Assembly (NCBI GenBank): GCA_050258815.1
Contig: JBLMZM010000242.1
Location: 1-64,000 of the forward strand
Reading direction: 5' to 3'
DNA: 64,000 bases
Origin: JAAXKN01 sp050258815
GTDB taxonomy: Bacteria > Bacteroidota > Ignavibacteria > Ignavibacteriales > SURF-24
Part shown: positions 46,238-55,047 of the stretch, piece by piece
How the letters are laid out: the number at the start of each line of letters is the position of its first letter
How positions within the stretch are numbered: position 1 is the stretch's first letter
The notes under the pieces: generated by a model
The model's input: only the letters and a program-made list of their open reading frames with translations
Told to the model about the DNA's origin: nothing
Database searches by the model: none
Made by a program: the position numbers and the translations under genes

Positions 46238-46691
46238 AGACCGCTGCCAGCTGGAAAAAATTCTGCAAAGCATCGATCAGTTCAATGAACAGGAAGTAGG
46301 CACTGCAATGGAACTGATTGACGTGGCATTAATGAGTCCTGCGCAGGAGGATTACTATATTTACGTGTGTGAGGACAAGGGAAATGCAGTCGGATACCAT
46401 TGTACCGGCAGAAGGCCTCTGACAGATGGCGTATTTGATCTTTACTGGATCGTTGTGGATCCTGCAGCACAGGGAATGGGAATAGGCCGCCAGCTGCTGA
46501 AGCATTCAGAGGATCTTGTGGAAGAGAAAAACGGCAGATGGCTTCTGGCAGAAACCTCTTCAAAGGATAGCTACCAGGCTACGAGAAATTTTTACCACAG
46601 GAGTGGATATTCAATATTAGCGCAGATAAAAGATTTTTATGCGATAAATGACAGCTTAATCATCTTTGGTAAGTACTTTAAACAAAAATGA
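46215..46691 (+). CDS. GNAT family N-acetyltransferase
   Basis: 158 residues. Acetyl-CoA site in WIVVDPAAQGMGIGRQLLKHSED (the QxxGxG/A loop) with TSSKDSYQATRNFYHRSGY following, the usual GNAT end. Close to the RimI-like shape but without protein-N-terminus markers. Located between two ligases and an aminomutase, it may acetylate their amino-acid product, as AblB does with beta-lysine in methanogens, although it is shorter than AblB. Substrate inferred only from context. Confidence 0.85.
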   Translation: MIRKLKPEDRCQLEKILQSIDQFNEQEVGTAMELIDVALMSPAQEDYYIYVCEDKGNAVGYHCTGRRPLTDGVFDLYWIVVDPAAQGMGIGRQLLKHSEDLVEEKNGRWLLAETSSKDSYQATRNFYHRSGYSILAQIKDFYAINDSLIIFGKYFKQK

Positions 46692-46703
46692 AGGGTTAAC
46701 TCA

Positions 46704-47894
46704 ATGGAACTATGGCAACAAATGCTAAGAGAAAGTGTTCACTCAGTCGATCAGCTTGTTGATAAGTTCAATCTGGATAGAGCGACTGCCGAACAGTTAG
46801 ATCACTTCTTTCAGGCGAGAATAAATCCCTATTATCTGAGCCTGATTAGATATCCCGGGGATCCTATATGGAAGCAGTGTGTGCCGGATCGTATTGAACT
46901 TGAAGATTATGATGCCTTTGAAGATCCTCTCAATGAGGATGCAATGAGTCCTGTTCCAAACATTACCCATCGTTATCCTGACCGCGTATTGTTTCTGGTG
47001 ACGAGTCAGTGCGGAATGTACTGCAGATTCTGTACAAGAAAGAGGAAAGTAGGAAATTCAGATAAAATTTCGATGAAAGGACTTGAGTCTGCTTTCAGAT
47101 ATATTGAATCTCATACTGAGATCAGAGATGTAATTCTCTCAGGCGGTGATCCATTAATGTTAACCGATTACATGCTTGAAAAAATTCTCATGCGCCTGCG
47201 GCAGATCCCTCACGTCGAGATAATCAGGCTTGGGACTAAGATGCCATGTGTGCTGCCCCACAGGATCACTCCGAAACTTTGCAGCATGATAAAAAAATAT
47301 CATCCGGTTTACATCAATACACACTTTAATCATCCGTGGGAGATCACGCCTGAAAGTTCACGTGCCTGCCAGATGCTTGCCGATGCAGGATGCCCGGTAG
47401 GAAATCAGGCTGTTCTGATGAAGGGGGTAAATGACGATCCGGACATCATTCTGGAACTGATGCAGAAATTACTGAAGATGAGGGTAAAACCCTATTATCT
47501 CTATATGGCTGATGAGACAAAGGGTGCTAATCATTTCAGGACATCCATCAGAACAGGCATAGAGATAATGGACAAACTCAGGGGGCATACCAGCGGTCTG
47601 GCAATTCCATACTTTGTAATAGATGCTCCGGGAGGAGGGGGTAAGATTCCGATTTTACCTGAATATGTGCTGCATCATGATGATGAAAAGATAGTGCTTA
47701 GGAATTATAAAAATGAGATATACGTCTACAAGGATGTACATGATAAAAATCATCCTCTGCATAAAGAACCCCAGATTCCGGGAAATGGCAACGGGAAGAA
47801 CGGCAATGGGAAAAATGGTAACGGCAAGCATAGCAAGGAAATAAAGGAATTTAATCCCGAAAAAATCCAGGAGATTACAATATCGGATAATTAG
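46704..47894 (+). CDS. Lysine 2,3-aminomutase-family radical SAM enzyme
   Basis: 396 residues. Radical SAM CxxxCxxC in CGMYCRFCTRKRKVG, then DVILSGGDPLML, RLGTKMPCVLPHRIT, YINTHFNHPWEIT and PGGGGKIP. PLP and SAM residues follow the lysine 2,3-aminomutase pattern. The two Asp that bind the lysine side-chain amine in the clostridial enzyme are present (MADETKG and VIDAPGG), favouring lysine to beta-lysine. The subunit-bridging zinc site is gone: the Cys after GVND is Asp, and the C-terminal Cys cluster is replaced by a Gly-Asn-Lys repeat (GNGKNGNGKNGNGK). EpmB is an alternative, but the length and the absence of epmA argue against it. Confidence 0.85.
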   Translation: MELWQQMLRESVHSVDQLVDKFNLDRATAEQLDHFFQARINPYYLSLIRYPGDPIWKQCVPDRIELEDYDAFEDPLNEDAMSPVPNITHRYPDRVLFLVTSQCGMYCRFCTRKRKVGNSDKISMKGLESAFRYIESHTEIRDVILSGGDPLMLTDYMLEKILMRLRQIPHVEIIRLGTKMPCVLPHRITPKLCSMIKKYHPVYINTHFNHPWEITPESSRACQMLADAGCPVGNQAVLMKGVNDDPDIILELMQKLLKMRVKPYYLYMADETKGANHFRTSIRTGIEIMDKLRGHTSGLAIPYFVIDAPGGGGKIPILPEYVLHHDDEKIVLRNYKNEIYVYKDVHDKNHPLHKEPQIPGNGNGKNGNGKNGNGKHSKEIKEFNPEKIQEITISDN

Positions 47895-47910
47895 CTATAC
47901 AGTTTATTGA

Positions 47911-47937
47911 GTAGAGACGTTCATTGAACGTCTCTAC
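47911..47937. repeat. 27-bp palindrome, bidirectional terminator
   Basis: GTAGAGACGTTCA / TGAACGTCTCTAC around one central T, followed by TTTT on the plus strand. It separates convergent genes, and the thioredoxin-like gene ends inside it (stop at 47934-47936). Palindromes of the form GTAGAGACG...CGTCTCTAC occur as dispersed repeats in some bacteria, notably cyanobacteria. Only one copy is in this window. Confidence 0.75.
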
Positions 47938-48458
47938 TTTTCAGAATCCGTATTTTTACCTTCAATAATGTTATAAGTGTCTTTTTCCAGAGTTTCTTTG
48001 GGGGCTTCTGTAATCCTGCCGCTTTCCCTGCCGTCATGATAAAAGATTATGGTAGGTACCAGTTCAATTCCCAGGCTGTCGGCTTCCCCATTGAGTCCTT
48101 TCCGGTTCCTATCTACCATTATGAGCTTAACCTTGTCCGACGGGTAATTCAGGCTGTCCAGGATCTTATAGAATCTGGGGATCTCACGCCTGCTGTCGCT
48201 GCACCATGTACCCATCACAATAGTTATGTCAAAATCCTTAATCTTTCCTGATACATTCTCCAGATCTGCGGTTTTGACTTCGTAAGTTTCATATTCGGAA
48301 TTAAACCACCATGCGAAGCTGGTATCCTGGAGAGCCTGTCTGCCGGTAATTCCCACCAGCATCGGCTTTTCTGATTTTTCGTCTATTATAATCTTGGATT
48401 TATCCTGGGCATTTACTGTAATAACGGCTAATGCAAGTATCAATAAGATCAGTTTCAT
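47934..48458 (-). CDS. Secreted thioredoxin-like protein
   Basis: 174 residues with a signal peptide (LILLILALAVITVNA). Thioredoxin fold with VMGTWCSDSRREIPRFYKILD: the CxxC site is CSDS, so only the first Cys remains, which suggests a monothiol or non-redox role. cis-Pro segment ELVPTIIFYHDGRESGRI. Family members are common in Bacteroidota. Downstream of nadK by 42 nt, probably cotranscribed. Confidence 0.82.
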   Translation of the reverse strand: MKLILLILALAVITVNAQDKSKIIIDEKSEKPMLVGITGRQALQDTSFAWWFNSEYETYEVKTADLENVSGKIKDFDITIVMGTWCSDSRREIPRFYKILDSLNYPSDKVKLIMVDRNRKGLNGEADSLGIELVPTIIFYHDGRESGRITEAPKETLEKDTYNIIEGKNTDSEK

Positions 48459-48500
48459 GTCAGCCTCTTTTGTTAATAAGAACCGTGAAAGAAAACAGTC

Positions 48501-49394
48501 TCAGCTTTTGAATGCTCCCGGCTTTCTAATATCCATTCCCCAAAATAACTTTTCACGCAGAGTCTTGAAATAATTAGTGGAGAACGTATGTACGAGCTTA
48601 ATTTTCTGGGGACTCTTGTACACAACAATATCCAGGGGAGGTTTATAGCTGTATACCCTCTGGCCATCACAATTGATCTGAACGGTTGTATGCATTGAGC
48701 TTACATTGATATGTATCTTATGGGTGCTTGCCAGCACCAACGGGCGCATAGTAAGGCTGTGCGGGGAGATGGGGCTCATGGTTATAACATCTGCCAGGGG
48801 AGTTACAATTGGGCCTCCCGTCGAAAGTGAATATCCGGTTGAGCCGGTAGGAGTAGCAAGTATGAGTCCGTCGGCTGCAAAAGTAGTCACATAGTCATCA
48901 TCCACTCTCAGAGAAAGATCTATCATTTTGGGCCAGCCACCCTTGTCAATTACAATGTCATTGATTGCAAAGAGATTTTTGTTTTCGCATACGGAGCATA
49001 TGCCTTCCAGAACCATGCGCTCCTCGATGGAATATTCTCCGTTTTTTATCTCCTGGAGAAAAATATCCAGGCGGCTCATCTCGAATTCAGCAAGAAATCC
49101 GAGTTTCCCGAAGTTAACGCCCAGAATTGGAGTATCTGAATGACGTGCCTGAAAAGCGGTATGCAGCATTGTTCCATCACCCCCGATAGAAGCAATCATA
49201 TCACTTTGCTGATAGAGCTCTTCAGGTTCGAGATAGGTGGCATGTTCAAGTTCCCCTGTGGTCTCATGTTTATCGGGCTTAAAATTATTGCTTATAACAA
49301 AATCAAAGCCGTTTTCCCTTAGCCGTTTGGCAAAGAGAGCAACTACGCCGGTAATATTTTCTTTTGCTGTGTTAGGAACTATGCCTATTATCAT
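48501..49394 (-). CDS. nadK: NAD kinase
   Basis: 297 residues. Phosphorylates NAD to NADP. Motifs: GGDGT in MIASIGGDGTMLHTAFQ, NFGKLGFLAEFE, the nucleotide region NDIVIDKGG, and TPTGSTGYSLSTGGPIV. All conserved residues present and length normal. Confidence 0.95.
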   Translation of the reverse strand: MIIGIVPNTAKENITGVVALFAKRLRENGFDFVISNNFKPDKHETTGELEHATYLEPEELYQQSDMIASIGGDGTMLHTAFQARHSDTPILGVNFGKLGFLAEFEMSRLDIFLQEIKNGEYSIEERMVLEGICSVCENKNLFAINDIVIDKGGWPKMIDLSLRVDDDYVTTFAADGLILATPTGSTGYSLSTGGPIVTPLADVITMSPISPHSLTMRPLVLASTHKIHINVSSMHTTVQINCDGQRVYSYKPPLDIVVYKSPQKIKLVHTFSTNYFKTLREKLFWGMDIRKPGAFKS

Positions 49395-49461
49395 ATATTG
49401 AAGAATATGTTTGGAAAATAATAATTTATCCTCTGTGCTAAAAGCACTTCAGGTCAAAAGG

Positions 49462-49722
49462 CTATTTATTTTCATTAACATAATTAAGTTTTAAGTCTCT
49501 TACAACTTCCAGGATGAATTTTTCCTCTCTTTCGTTCAGGTTGCCCTTTGTCTTGATGATGAGCATATCCAGTATGTCGATTGCCAGCTTGGCCTGTTCG
49601 AGATTGACCTCTATCTTATCTGAAACAGGGTTTTTGATTTTACCCATTCCCATAAATGCAAGCTGCTGGTTCTGGTATACTGTCTGCATGAACAGAATTT
49701 CATTTAGTTCATTGTTATTCAT
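49462..49722 (-). CDS. DUF1844 family protein
   Basis: 86 residues, all helical, matching the small DUF1844 family (LFMQTVYQNQQLAFMGMGKIKNP, then VNLEQAKLAIDILDMLIIKTKGNL). Function unknown. Starts ATG with AAAGGAT upstream. First gene of the minus-strand run DUF1844-nadK-thioredoxin-like. Confidence 0.85.
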   Translation of the reverse strand: MNNNELNEILFMQTVYQNQQLAFMGMGKIKNPVSDKIEVNLEQAKLAIDILDMLIIKTKGNLNEREEKFILEVVRDLKLNYVNENK

Positions 49723-49791
49723 TTTATTATCCTTTTAATTCTATACTGCAAAATAACAAATAACAATAAATTTATAAATGTTCTTTAAAAT

Positions 49792-50940
49792 TTATCCCCG
49801 GGTCAGTCTGATAATCCCATTAAGCATGGAAGGGAATAACCTTGCTAAGAGATATGCAGGATAGTCGAGCAGGGGATTAAGAATAACGGATTGAATGCAG
49901 CGGGCCGTAGTAATCCTGCGGGAAAAGTGTCTGTTCCATTTTTGGACATAGTGATTTTCGGAATCCCCGGGATTCATTGTTTTCCTGAATTGCAGGTCAA
50001 TAGTATCGGAAACTATGCGGCCGCTGTGAAGGGCGATTGCAATCCCATCACCGGCAAGGGGAGCAATGACCCTTGCTGCGTCACCGGTCATAAAGATGCC
50101 ATTTTCCACCAAATTTCTCTTACCGAAATATATATGGCCGGTTCCATACAGAGTGCTTTCTGCAAGCACTTCATGAATATCCGGAGTAAAGATTTCATTT
50201 ATGGTTTTATTCTGCTGAAGCAATGCCTTGAAGTGGGCGCGCGGAGAGGCGGTAAAATTAGTCCTGTTCTCCAGAAAGCAGATTGTCACACTATTATTAT
50301 CAACGGCATTAATGCCGCAGTAAATATCTTCACCGGCATAAATGTGTATCTCATTCTTAGGGAAATTCCTTAGTTTGCTGTCACTTATGTGAAATTTAAT
50401 CCCATTAATGCTGCTTTTATAGCTGGCAAAGTCCCTGCCGAGCAGTTTATCCAGCGTATTTTGCCTGCCCCATGCTGCAATTACAACCGGGGAGGTAACC
50501 TGGAAAGCCTGCCCTTCCTTAACGAACGTAATGTCAAATTGTCCGCGGGTTTTAACAATACTTTTCACCTCGGCCGGCTGGATCACCCCGGCCCCGGATT
50601 TTGCTGCTTCACTTAATAGAAAAGCATCGAACTTACCCCTTTTCAGTCCATATCCCGTAAATTGCAGACCGGTCTTCAATACCTTTCCGTTTCCTGAAAC
50701 GAACTTAAAGGAATTAATCGGGTTAGGATTCATGGCCATGAAACCGGCGATCAGGCCGAGAGACGAAAGAATTTCCGATACTTCCCTTGAAAGAAACTCT
50801 CCGCACAGGGTTTCGCGGGGAAAGTTTTTCTTTTCGATGAGGCATACCTTATATCCCAGTCTGCTCAGGTGTATTGCTGCAGAGCTGCCGGCTGGACCGG
50901 CGCCGATAATTGCCACGTCATATTTTAATATATCTGTCAT
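49792..50940 (-). CDS. FAD-dependent oxidoreductase of type III PKS operon
   Basis: 382 residues, geranylgeranyl reductase/UbiH-like family. FAD Rossmann motif DVAIIGAGPAGSSAAIHLSRLGY, ETLCGEFLS, WGRQN, second FAD motif GIFMTGDAARVIAPLAGDGIAIALHSG. Third gene of PKS-methyltransferase-oxidoreductase; homologous trios in other bacteria make methylated or oxidised alkylpyrone/alkylresorcinol-type products, so it presumably hydroxylates or oxidises the polyketide. 16 nt after the methyltransferase. Confidence 0.87.
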   Translation of the reverse strand: MTDILKYDVAIIGAGPAGSSAAIHLSRLGYKVCLIEKKNFPRETLCGEFLSREVSEILSSLGLIAGFMAMNPNPINSFKFVSGNGKVLKTGLQFTGYGLKRGKFDAFLLSEAAKSGAGVIQPAEVKSIVKTRGQFDITFVKEGQAFQVTSPVVIAAWGRQNTLDKLLGRDFASYKSSINGIKFHISDSKLRNFPKNEIHIYAGEDIYCGINAVDNNSVTICFLENRTNFTASPRAHFKALLQQNKTINEIFTPDIHEVLAESTLYGTGHIYFGKRNLVENGIFMTGDAARVIAPLAGDGIAIALHSGRIVSDTIDLQFRKTMNPGDSENHYVQKWNRHFSRRITTARCIQSVILNPLLDYPAYLLARLFPSMLNGIIRLTRG

Positions 50941-50956
50941 ACTGAAAAGTGAAGTA

Positions 50957-51616
50957 TCATTTAAGGCAGCTTACCATCCATCTGAAAGCCCATTTCCTTT
51001 TAATAATAACTGTTTTAAAGTTTAAATGGGAGATAATTTCCTGTAGCTCTTTTTTGACGAATCCTCTTTTTACAGAAAGAGGCCCGTCGTTCTTTACCAT
51101 TTCACTGCCGGAAAATAAAAAGGTAAGGAGCTTGATGCCTAAAAATGCAAATACGGACCGTCGCAGGTCGTTAATAATAATGGCGTGTTGTGTAATGCTG
51201 CTAATGTTATTTATGAGTCTGACTATTTCATCTTCCCTGAAGTGGTGAAGAAACAGTGAGGCATGGACAATCTGAAAGCTCCCGGGTTTAAATGGCAGCA
51301 TAAAAGCGTCGCAGCAGACTATTTTTTTCGAAGGATTATTTTTCCTGTCGAATCTGCAGGCTTCGATATTAAGGTCAATACTGACGCAGTCAGTGTTGTC
51401 AAACAGTTCTGAGGCCCCGGCACCCAGGTCAAGAATCTTTAGCTTTTCAGGTGTCTGAGTTACCGAAACAGCGGTCTTAATGCCGCTCATTGAGGTTGAA
51501 TTCCCTCCTAGGTACCGGTTAATTACCCTAAGCTCTATGAGTGCCTGGTCAATGCGCTCATCTGTAATGGAAAAATCGTCTATGATCTCGGAAAGGTAAC
51601 TTCGTTTTATTAACAT
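50957..51616 (-). CDS. SAM-dependent methyltransferase of type III PKS operon
   Basis: 219 residues from ATG 51616, whose first base is the last base of the PKS stop (TGATG). A longer frame to 51676 lies inside the PKS gene. SAM site ILDLGAGASELFD, acidic IDLNIE, CCDAFMLPFKPGSFQIVHASLFLHHF and a C-terminal helix with one hydrophobic stretch. Equivalent proteins in type III PKS operons O-methylate the product. Confidence 0.87.
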   Translation of the reverse strand: MLIKRSYLSEIIDDFSITDERIDQALIELRVINRYLGGNSTSMSGIKTAVSVTQTPEKLKILDLGAGASELFDNTDCVSIDLNIEACRFDRKNNPSKKIVCCDAFMLPFKPGSFQIVHASLFLHHFREDEIVRLINNISSITQHAIIINDLRRSVFAFLGIKLLTFLFSGSEMVKNDGPLSVKRGFVKKELQEIISHLNFKTVIIKRKWAFRWMVSCLK

Positions 51617-52716
51617 CAGATTCCTTTCAACAGGGCGACTTCCATTGTAAGTCCTGGACCGAATGCAACGGCGCACAGCAGGTCGTCTTTTTGAACAGGG
51701 CAGGAGTCCAAAATTTCCTTCATTACGAAAAGAATTGAAGCTGAGGACATATTGCCGTGATTCCTGAGTATGGCTCTGGAAGGCTGCATCTGTTCATCAG
51801 ACAAACTGAGTCCTGACTGCAAAGCATCCAGAATGGCCCTGCCGCCCGGGTGCAGTGCCCATGATCTTATAGAATCCTTAGTTAAGTTCAGTTTTCTCAG
51901 AATATCCTTCAGGGCGGGAACCGCCTGCGAGAAAATGATTTTGGGCAATTCAGGAGACAATATCATTTCAAAGCCGGAGTTGCCGATTTTCCAGCCCATG
52001 AAATCTGCTGAGTCATCAAACAGGAGGGAGTGGGTGGATAATAGCTGGAGTGGTGGCTTAATTTGGGCATTTTGGGTGCCTGAGGTAAAAAGAGCGGCAG
52101 CGCATCCATCAGCAAAAATTATATTTGACATTATATTATCGCGTGTAGGTTGAGTCTGCAGATGCAGGCTGCATAATTCAACAGACAAAAGTAAAATGCC
52201 TCCCGGCGAGTCATATCCGGCTGAATTAATGGTCTCAAGCACAGAGGAAAACCCAATAATGGAAGCTGCGCATCCCATAAAGCCAATATTAGTTCTTTTA
52301 GCATTGCAGGGGATACCGAATGTTTTCATCAGGTGATAATCGAGTCCTGGTGCAAAAAATCCGGTGCAGGAAATTGTTATCAGTCTTTTAATCAGGGCGG
52401 GGTCAAAGCCGGTAACTTCGAGCAGGTCTTTTACGGCAATTTCCGAGAGATGTTTTGACCATTTTTCATATTCTGTCATCCTGGTTTTTGTATCAGGCTG
52501 GACGTAGCCGGTTGGTTGGGAATAAAACTTATTTAGTGCCGAATCCTCTGCATCAGGAATAACGACATATCTGGATTCAATACCTGAGTGGCTTGCGGCG
52601 GTATCGATGAGCCTTCCGATTGCAGGATGGGGGGCCATTCTTTTCTTAAGTTCGGCCGCGGCCTTTGTTTGTACAACCTTATACGGAGGCAATGAAGTGG
52701 AAATATGCAAAAGCAT
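51616..52716 (-). CDS. Type III polyketide synthase
   Basis: 366 residues, chalcone-synthase fold homodimer. Catalytic triad: Cys117 in ITISCTGFFAPG, His in SWALHPGGRAILDAL and Asn in RNHGNMSSASILFVM. Condenses a starter acyl-CoA with malonyl-CoA units; product probably a long-chain alkylpyrone or alkylresorcinol, as in other bacterial operons with the same three genes. The MLLHISTSLPPYKVVQ start fits the bacterial subgroup. Confidence 0.92.
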   Translation of the reverse strand: MLLHISTSLPPYKVVQTKAAAELKKRMAPHPAIGRLIDTAASHSGIESRYVVIPDAEDSALNKFYSQPTGYVQPDTKTRMTEYEKWSKHLSEIAVKDLLEVTGFDPALIKRLITISCTGFFAPGLDYHLMKTFGIPCNAKRTNIGFMGCAASIIGFSSVLETINSAGYDSPGGILLLSVELCSLHLQTQPTRDNIMSNIIFADGCAAALFTSGTQNAQIKPPLQLLSTHSLLFDDSADFMGWKIGNSGFEMILSPELPKIIFSQAVPALKDILRKLNLTKDSIRSWALHPGGRAILDALQSGLSLSDEQMQPSRAILRNHGNMSSASILFVMKEILDSCPVQKDDLLCAVAFGPGLTMEVALLKGI

Positions 52717-52832
52717 CAGGTCAGACCCTCTTTGAATATTTTAATTCATTTAATATAAAATATCCGGTGTAAGAAGCAAAAACAATTAAAATGAAAAAGG
52801 AAGCGGGGGAATTAAAGCGGGGAAGAATGGAT

Positions 52833-52863
52833 AAAAAAATAGCCGGTCAAAATGACCGGCTAT
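52833..52863 (-). terminator. Terminator of the multihaem cytochrome gene
   Basis: Perfect 11-bp stem (ATAGCCGGTCA / TGACCGGCTAT), 3-nt loop, then TTTTTT on the minus strand, 25 nt after the stop. Confidence 0.9.
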
Positions 52864-52887
52864 AAAGAAGATTATACTAAATATTTA

Positions 52888-55032
52888 TTACTTAGTAAGA
52901 ACCATTTTCTTTGTCATATTGAAGTTCTGACCATTAACGCCAGTACCTTCAAGGCGATAGAGGTAGATACCGCTGGCAGCCATTGAGCCGCTCATGTCTC
53001 TACCATTCCAGGTAACTGTATAGTTTCCAGGAGCAAATTCACCGTTAGTCAGAGTAGCAACCAACTGGCCAACAATGTTATAAACATTCACCTTAACACG
53101 GGCTGCAGAAGGAACAGAGAATACAATCTGTGTTGAAGGGTTGAATGGGTTCGGGAAGTTCTGGCTTAATTCGAATGACTTCGGCATTTCGTTATTCTTA
53201 ACCTTAACGTCAGTACCTGAAACTGCAGCCAAAGCGGCCTTCAGTAAAGCAACAGTATACTTTGTATTGTGTATACCCATGCTTTTGTCACTCTTAACAA
53301 ACAGATAGTTATAGATAGCTTTAACAACCTGAGGTTTGTTCTTTATTGCCAAAGAGTCAGCCATAGCGTCAGTAACATCACCTGTTGCAGCGTTGATAGG
53401 CAACTTAGCCTTTAACAGATTCATCATGTTAGTAACTTCTGTCTGAACACCTTCAACTTTACCGTTACCATCATAATCCTGGCCTTTGATATCGTTGAAC
53501 TTTGTTATTGAAGAGCCGTGGCACTTCTGGCAAACTTCAATCAAATCTTTTTCCTGACCTGTAGTAGCGTCAGTTTCTGTCATGCTCATTTCATGATCTG
53601 AATGAACACTGGCACCATTTACACGTTCCTGCATGTGGCAGGTAACGCAGCCGTTATCCATGAAAGCGTGAGTTGTGTAGTTATCCCACTTTTCGCCATT
53701 CTGGTATGCGTTCTGACCGAAGTACATATCTGTCTGCGGGCTTCCATGAGGTCCATAGTGATCAGCAAATCCATAGTAAGGAGCCTTTGTTGTAACCTTA
53801 GTAGCAACGTCATAACGTGAACGGTGGCAGTTCATACAGAGCTGGCCTTTACCGCCGCGGTTATTAACCTGGAATCCGTTCTTCAGAGAGTCAACTGTAA
53901 CTGTACGGATCTGGTTTGGATTGCCGTTTCCATGAGGATCGTGGCAAGCTGAGCAAGTAAGAGCAACGTCACCTTCAGCAAGACCGTTAGTGCTGTAGAT
54001 TGAAGTTGAAGCTGTCTTATTATTATTAACCCATTTTACGAATGCAGCACCGCTATGGCATGGGTAGCAGCTTGTGCGTGCTGTATGTTCGCCATCAACC
54101 CATTTAGCATGAGCAGATGCATTATAATAGCTGCCTAATCTGTGTTTTGTCAGAGCATCGTGGCACTGTGTACAAACACCAGCATCAAGGCTTACAGAAA
54201 TTTTGTTTTTGTTACCTAAGTGGTCTTTACCAGGTCCATGGCAGCTTTCGCAGCCGATGTTACCAACGTTCTGCATCTTAGAATCCATTGAGTTCATCTG
54301 ATTCCATTTTGAAAGATCGCCAGTAGTTATCCAGTAATCTCCATTTCTCAGTTCAAGGCCCTTATACCAGGTTGTATCCCAGCCTGATTTAGCAGCCAGG
54401 TAACCGAAGTTACCATTATCAACTTTTGAATCCCAGCCAGTTGTATGGCATTTAACGCAGGCAGCAGCATAAGCGCCTTTGCCGGCTTCAACTTCCAGCT
54501 GACCTGTAAGGCCGCGCTTGAAGATAGTAGCGTGTGCAGTTTTTGACCAGTTGTCATAATTTGGCTTGTGGCAAACACCGCAACCGGGAATTACGTCGCC
54601 ATTTGGAAGATTATTGACGTAGAAGCTTCCCATATAAGTGCTGACAAAGAAAGTATCTTTATCTGTTTTACCAGCACCTGTAACCTGAACTATATAGCGG
54701 CCAGTACTGTCAGGTGTGAAAGTTGTAAACTTGCTGGTCGGTTTGTCAAATGCAACTTTTGATCCAGCAGGTGTTTCAACGAAAGACCATGCAAAAGAAG
54801 AAACAGTACCGGTAGTATCTGCAGATACGTATACTTTAGCACCTTTTGCAACTGTGCGTAAACCACTATAAATCTGGAAAGTGCCTGCGGGCGGTTTTCC
54901 GGGAAGATAGTAGTCATTCACCTTTGTAGAGGACATTGCCTCTCTTTTGACTTTTACTGTCTGGGCAAAATTTTCTGTCATCAGAAAGCTTACCAGCAGC
55001 AGGATCGTACCAATCAGTATCGATCTTTTCAT
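52888..55032 (-). CDS. Secreted nine-haem c-type cytochrome with T9SS C-terminal domain
   Basis: 714 residues from ATG 55032, which has GGAGG nine nt upstream. Signal peptide (SILIGTILLLVSFLMTENFAQ). A beta domain (about 45-135), then nine CxxCH haem sites: CGVCH, CVKCH, CESCH, CTQCH, CYPCH, CSACH, CMNCH, CVTCH and CQKCH. After an EF-like segment (DYDGNGKVEG), a C-terminal sorting domain begins at NFPNPFNPSTQIVF and ends MTKKMVLTK, as in type IX secretion cargo. It is thus likely an outer-surface electron carrier. Own terminator; monocistronic. Confidence 0.9.
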   Translation of the reverse strand: MKRSILIGTILLLVSFLMTENFAQTVKVKREAMSSTKVNDYYLPGKPPAGTFQIYSGLRTVAKGAKVYVSADTTGTVSSFAWSFVETPAGSKVAFDKPTSKFTTFTPDSTGRYIVQVTGAGKTDKDTFFVSTYMGSFYVNNLPNGDVIPGCGVCHKPNYDNWSKTAHATIFKRGLTGQLEVEAGKGAYAAACVKCHTTGWDSKVDNGNFGYLAAKSGWDTTWYKGLELRNGDYWITTGDLSKWNQMNSMDSKMQNVGNIGCESCHGPGKDHLGNKNKISVSLDAGVCTQCHDALTKHRLGSYYNASAHAKWVDGEHTARTSCYPCHSGAAFVKWVNNNKTASTSIYSTNGLAEGDVALTCSACHDPHGNGNPNQIRTVTVDSLKNGFQVNNRGGKGQLCMNCHRSRYDVATKVTTKAPYYGFADHYGPHGSPQTDMYFGQNAYQNGEKWDNYTTHAFMDNGCVTCHMQERVNGASVHSDHEMSMTETDATTGQEKDLIEVCQKCHGSSITKFNDIKGQDYDGNGKVEGVQTEVTNMMNLLKAKLPINAATGDVTDAMADSLAIKNKPQVVKAIYNYLFVKSDKSMGIHNTKYTVALLKAALAAVSGTDVKVKNNEMPKSFELSQNFPNPFNPSTQIVFSVPSAARVKVNVYNIVGQLVATLTNGEFAPGNYTVTWNGRDMSGSMAASGIYLYRLEGTGVNGQNFNMTKKMVLTK

Positions 55033-55047
55033 AAATAGAACCTCCAA

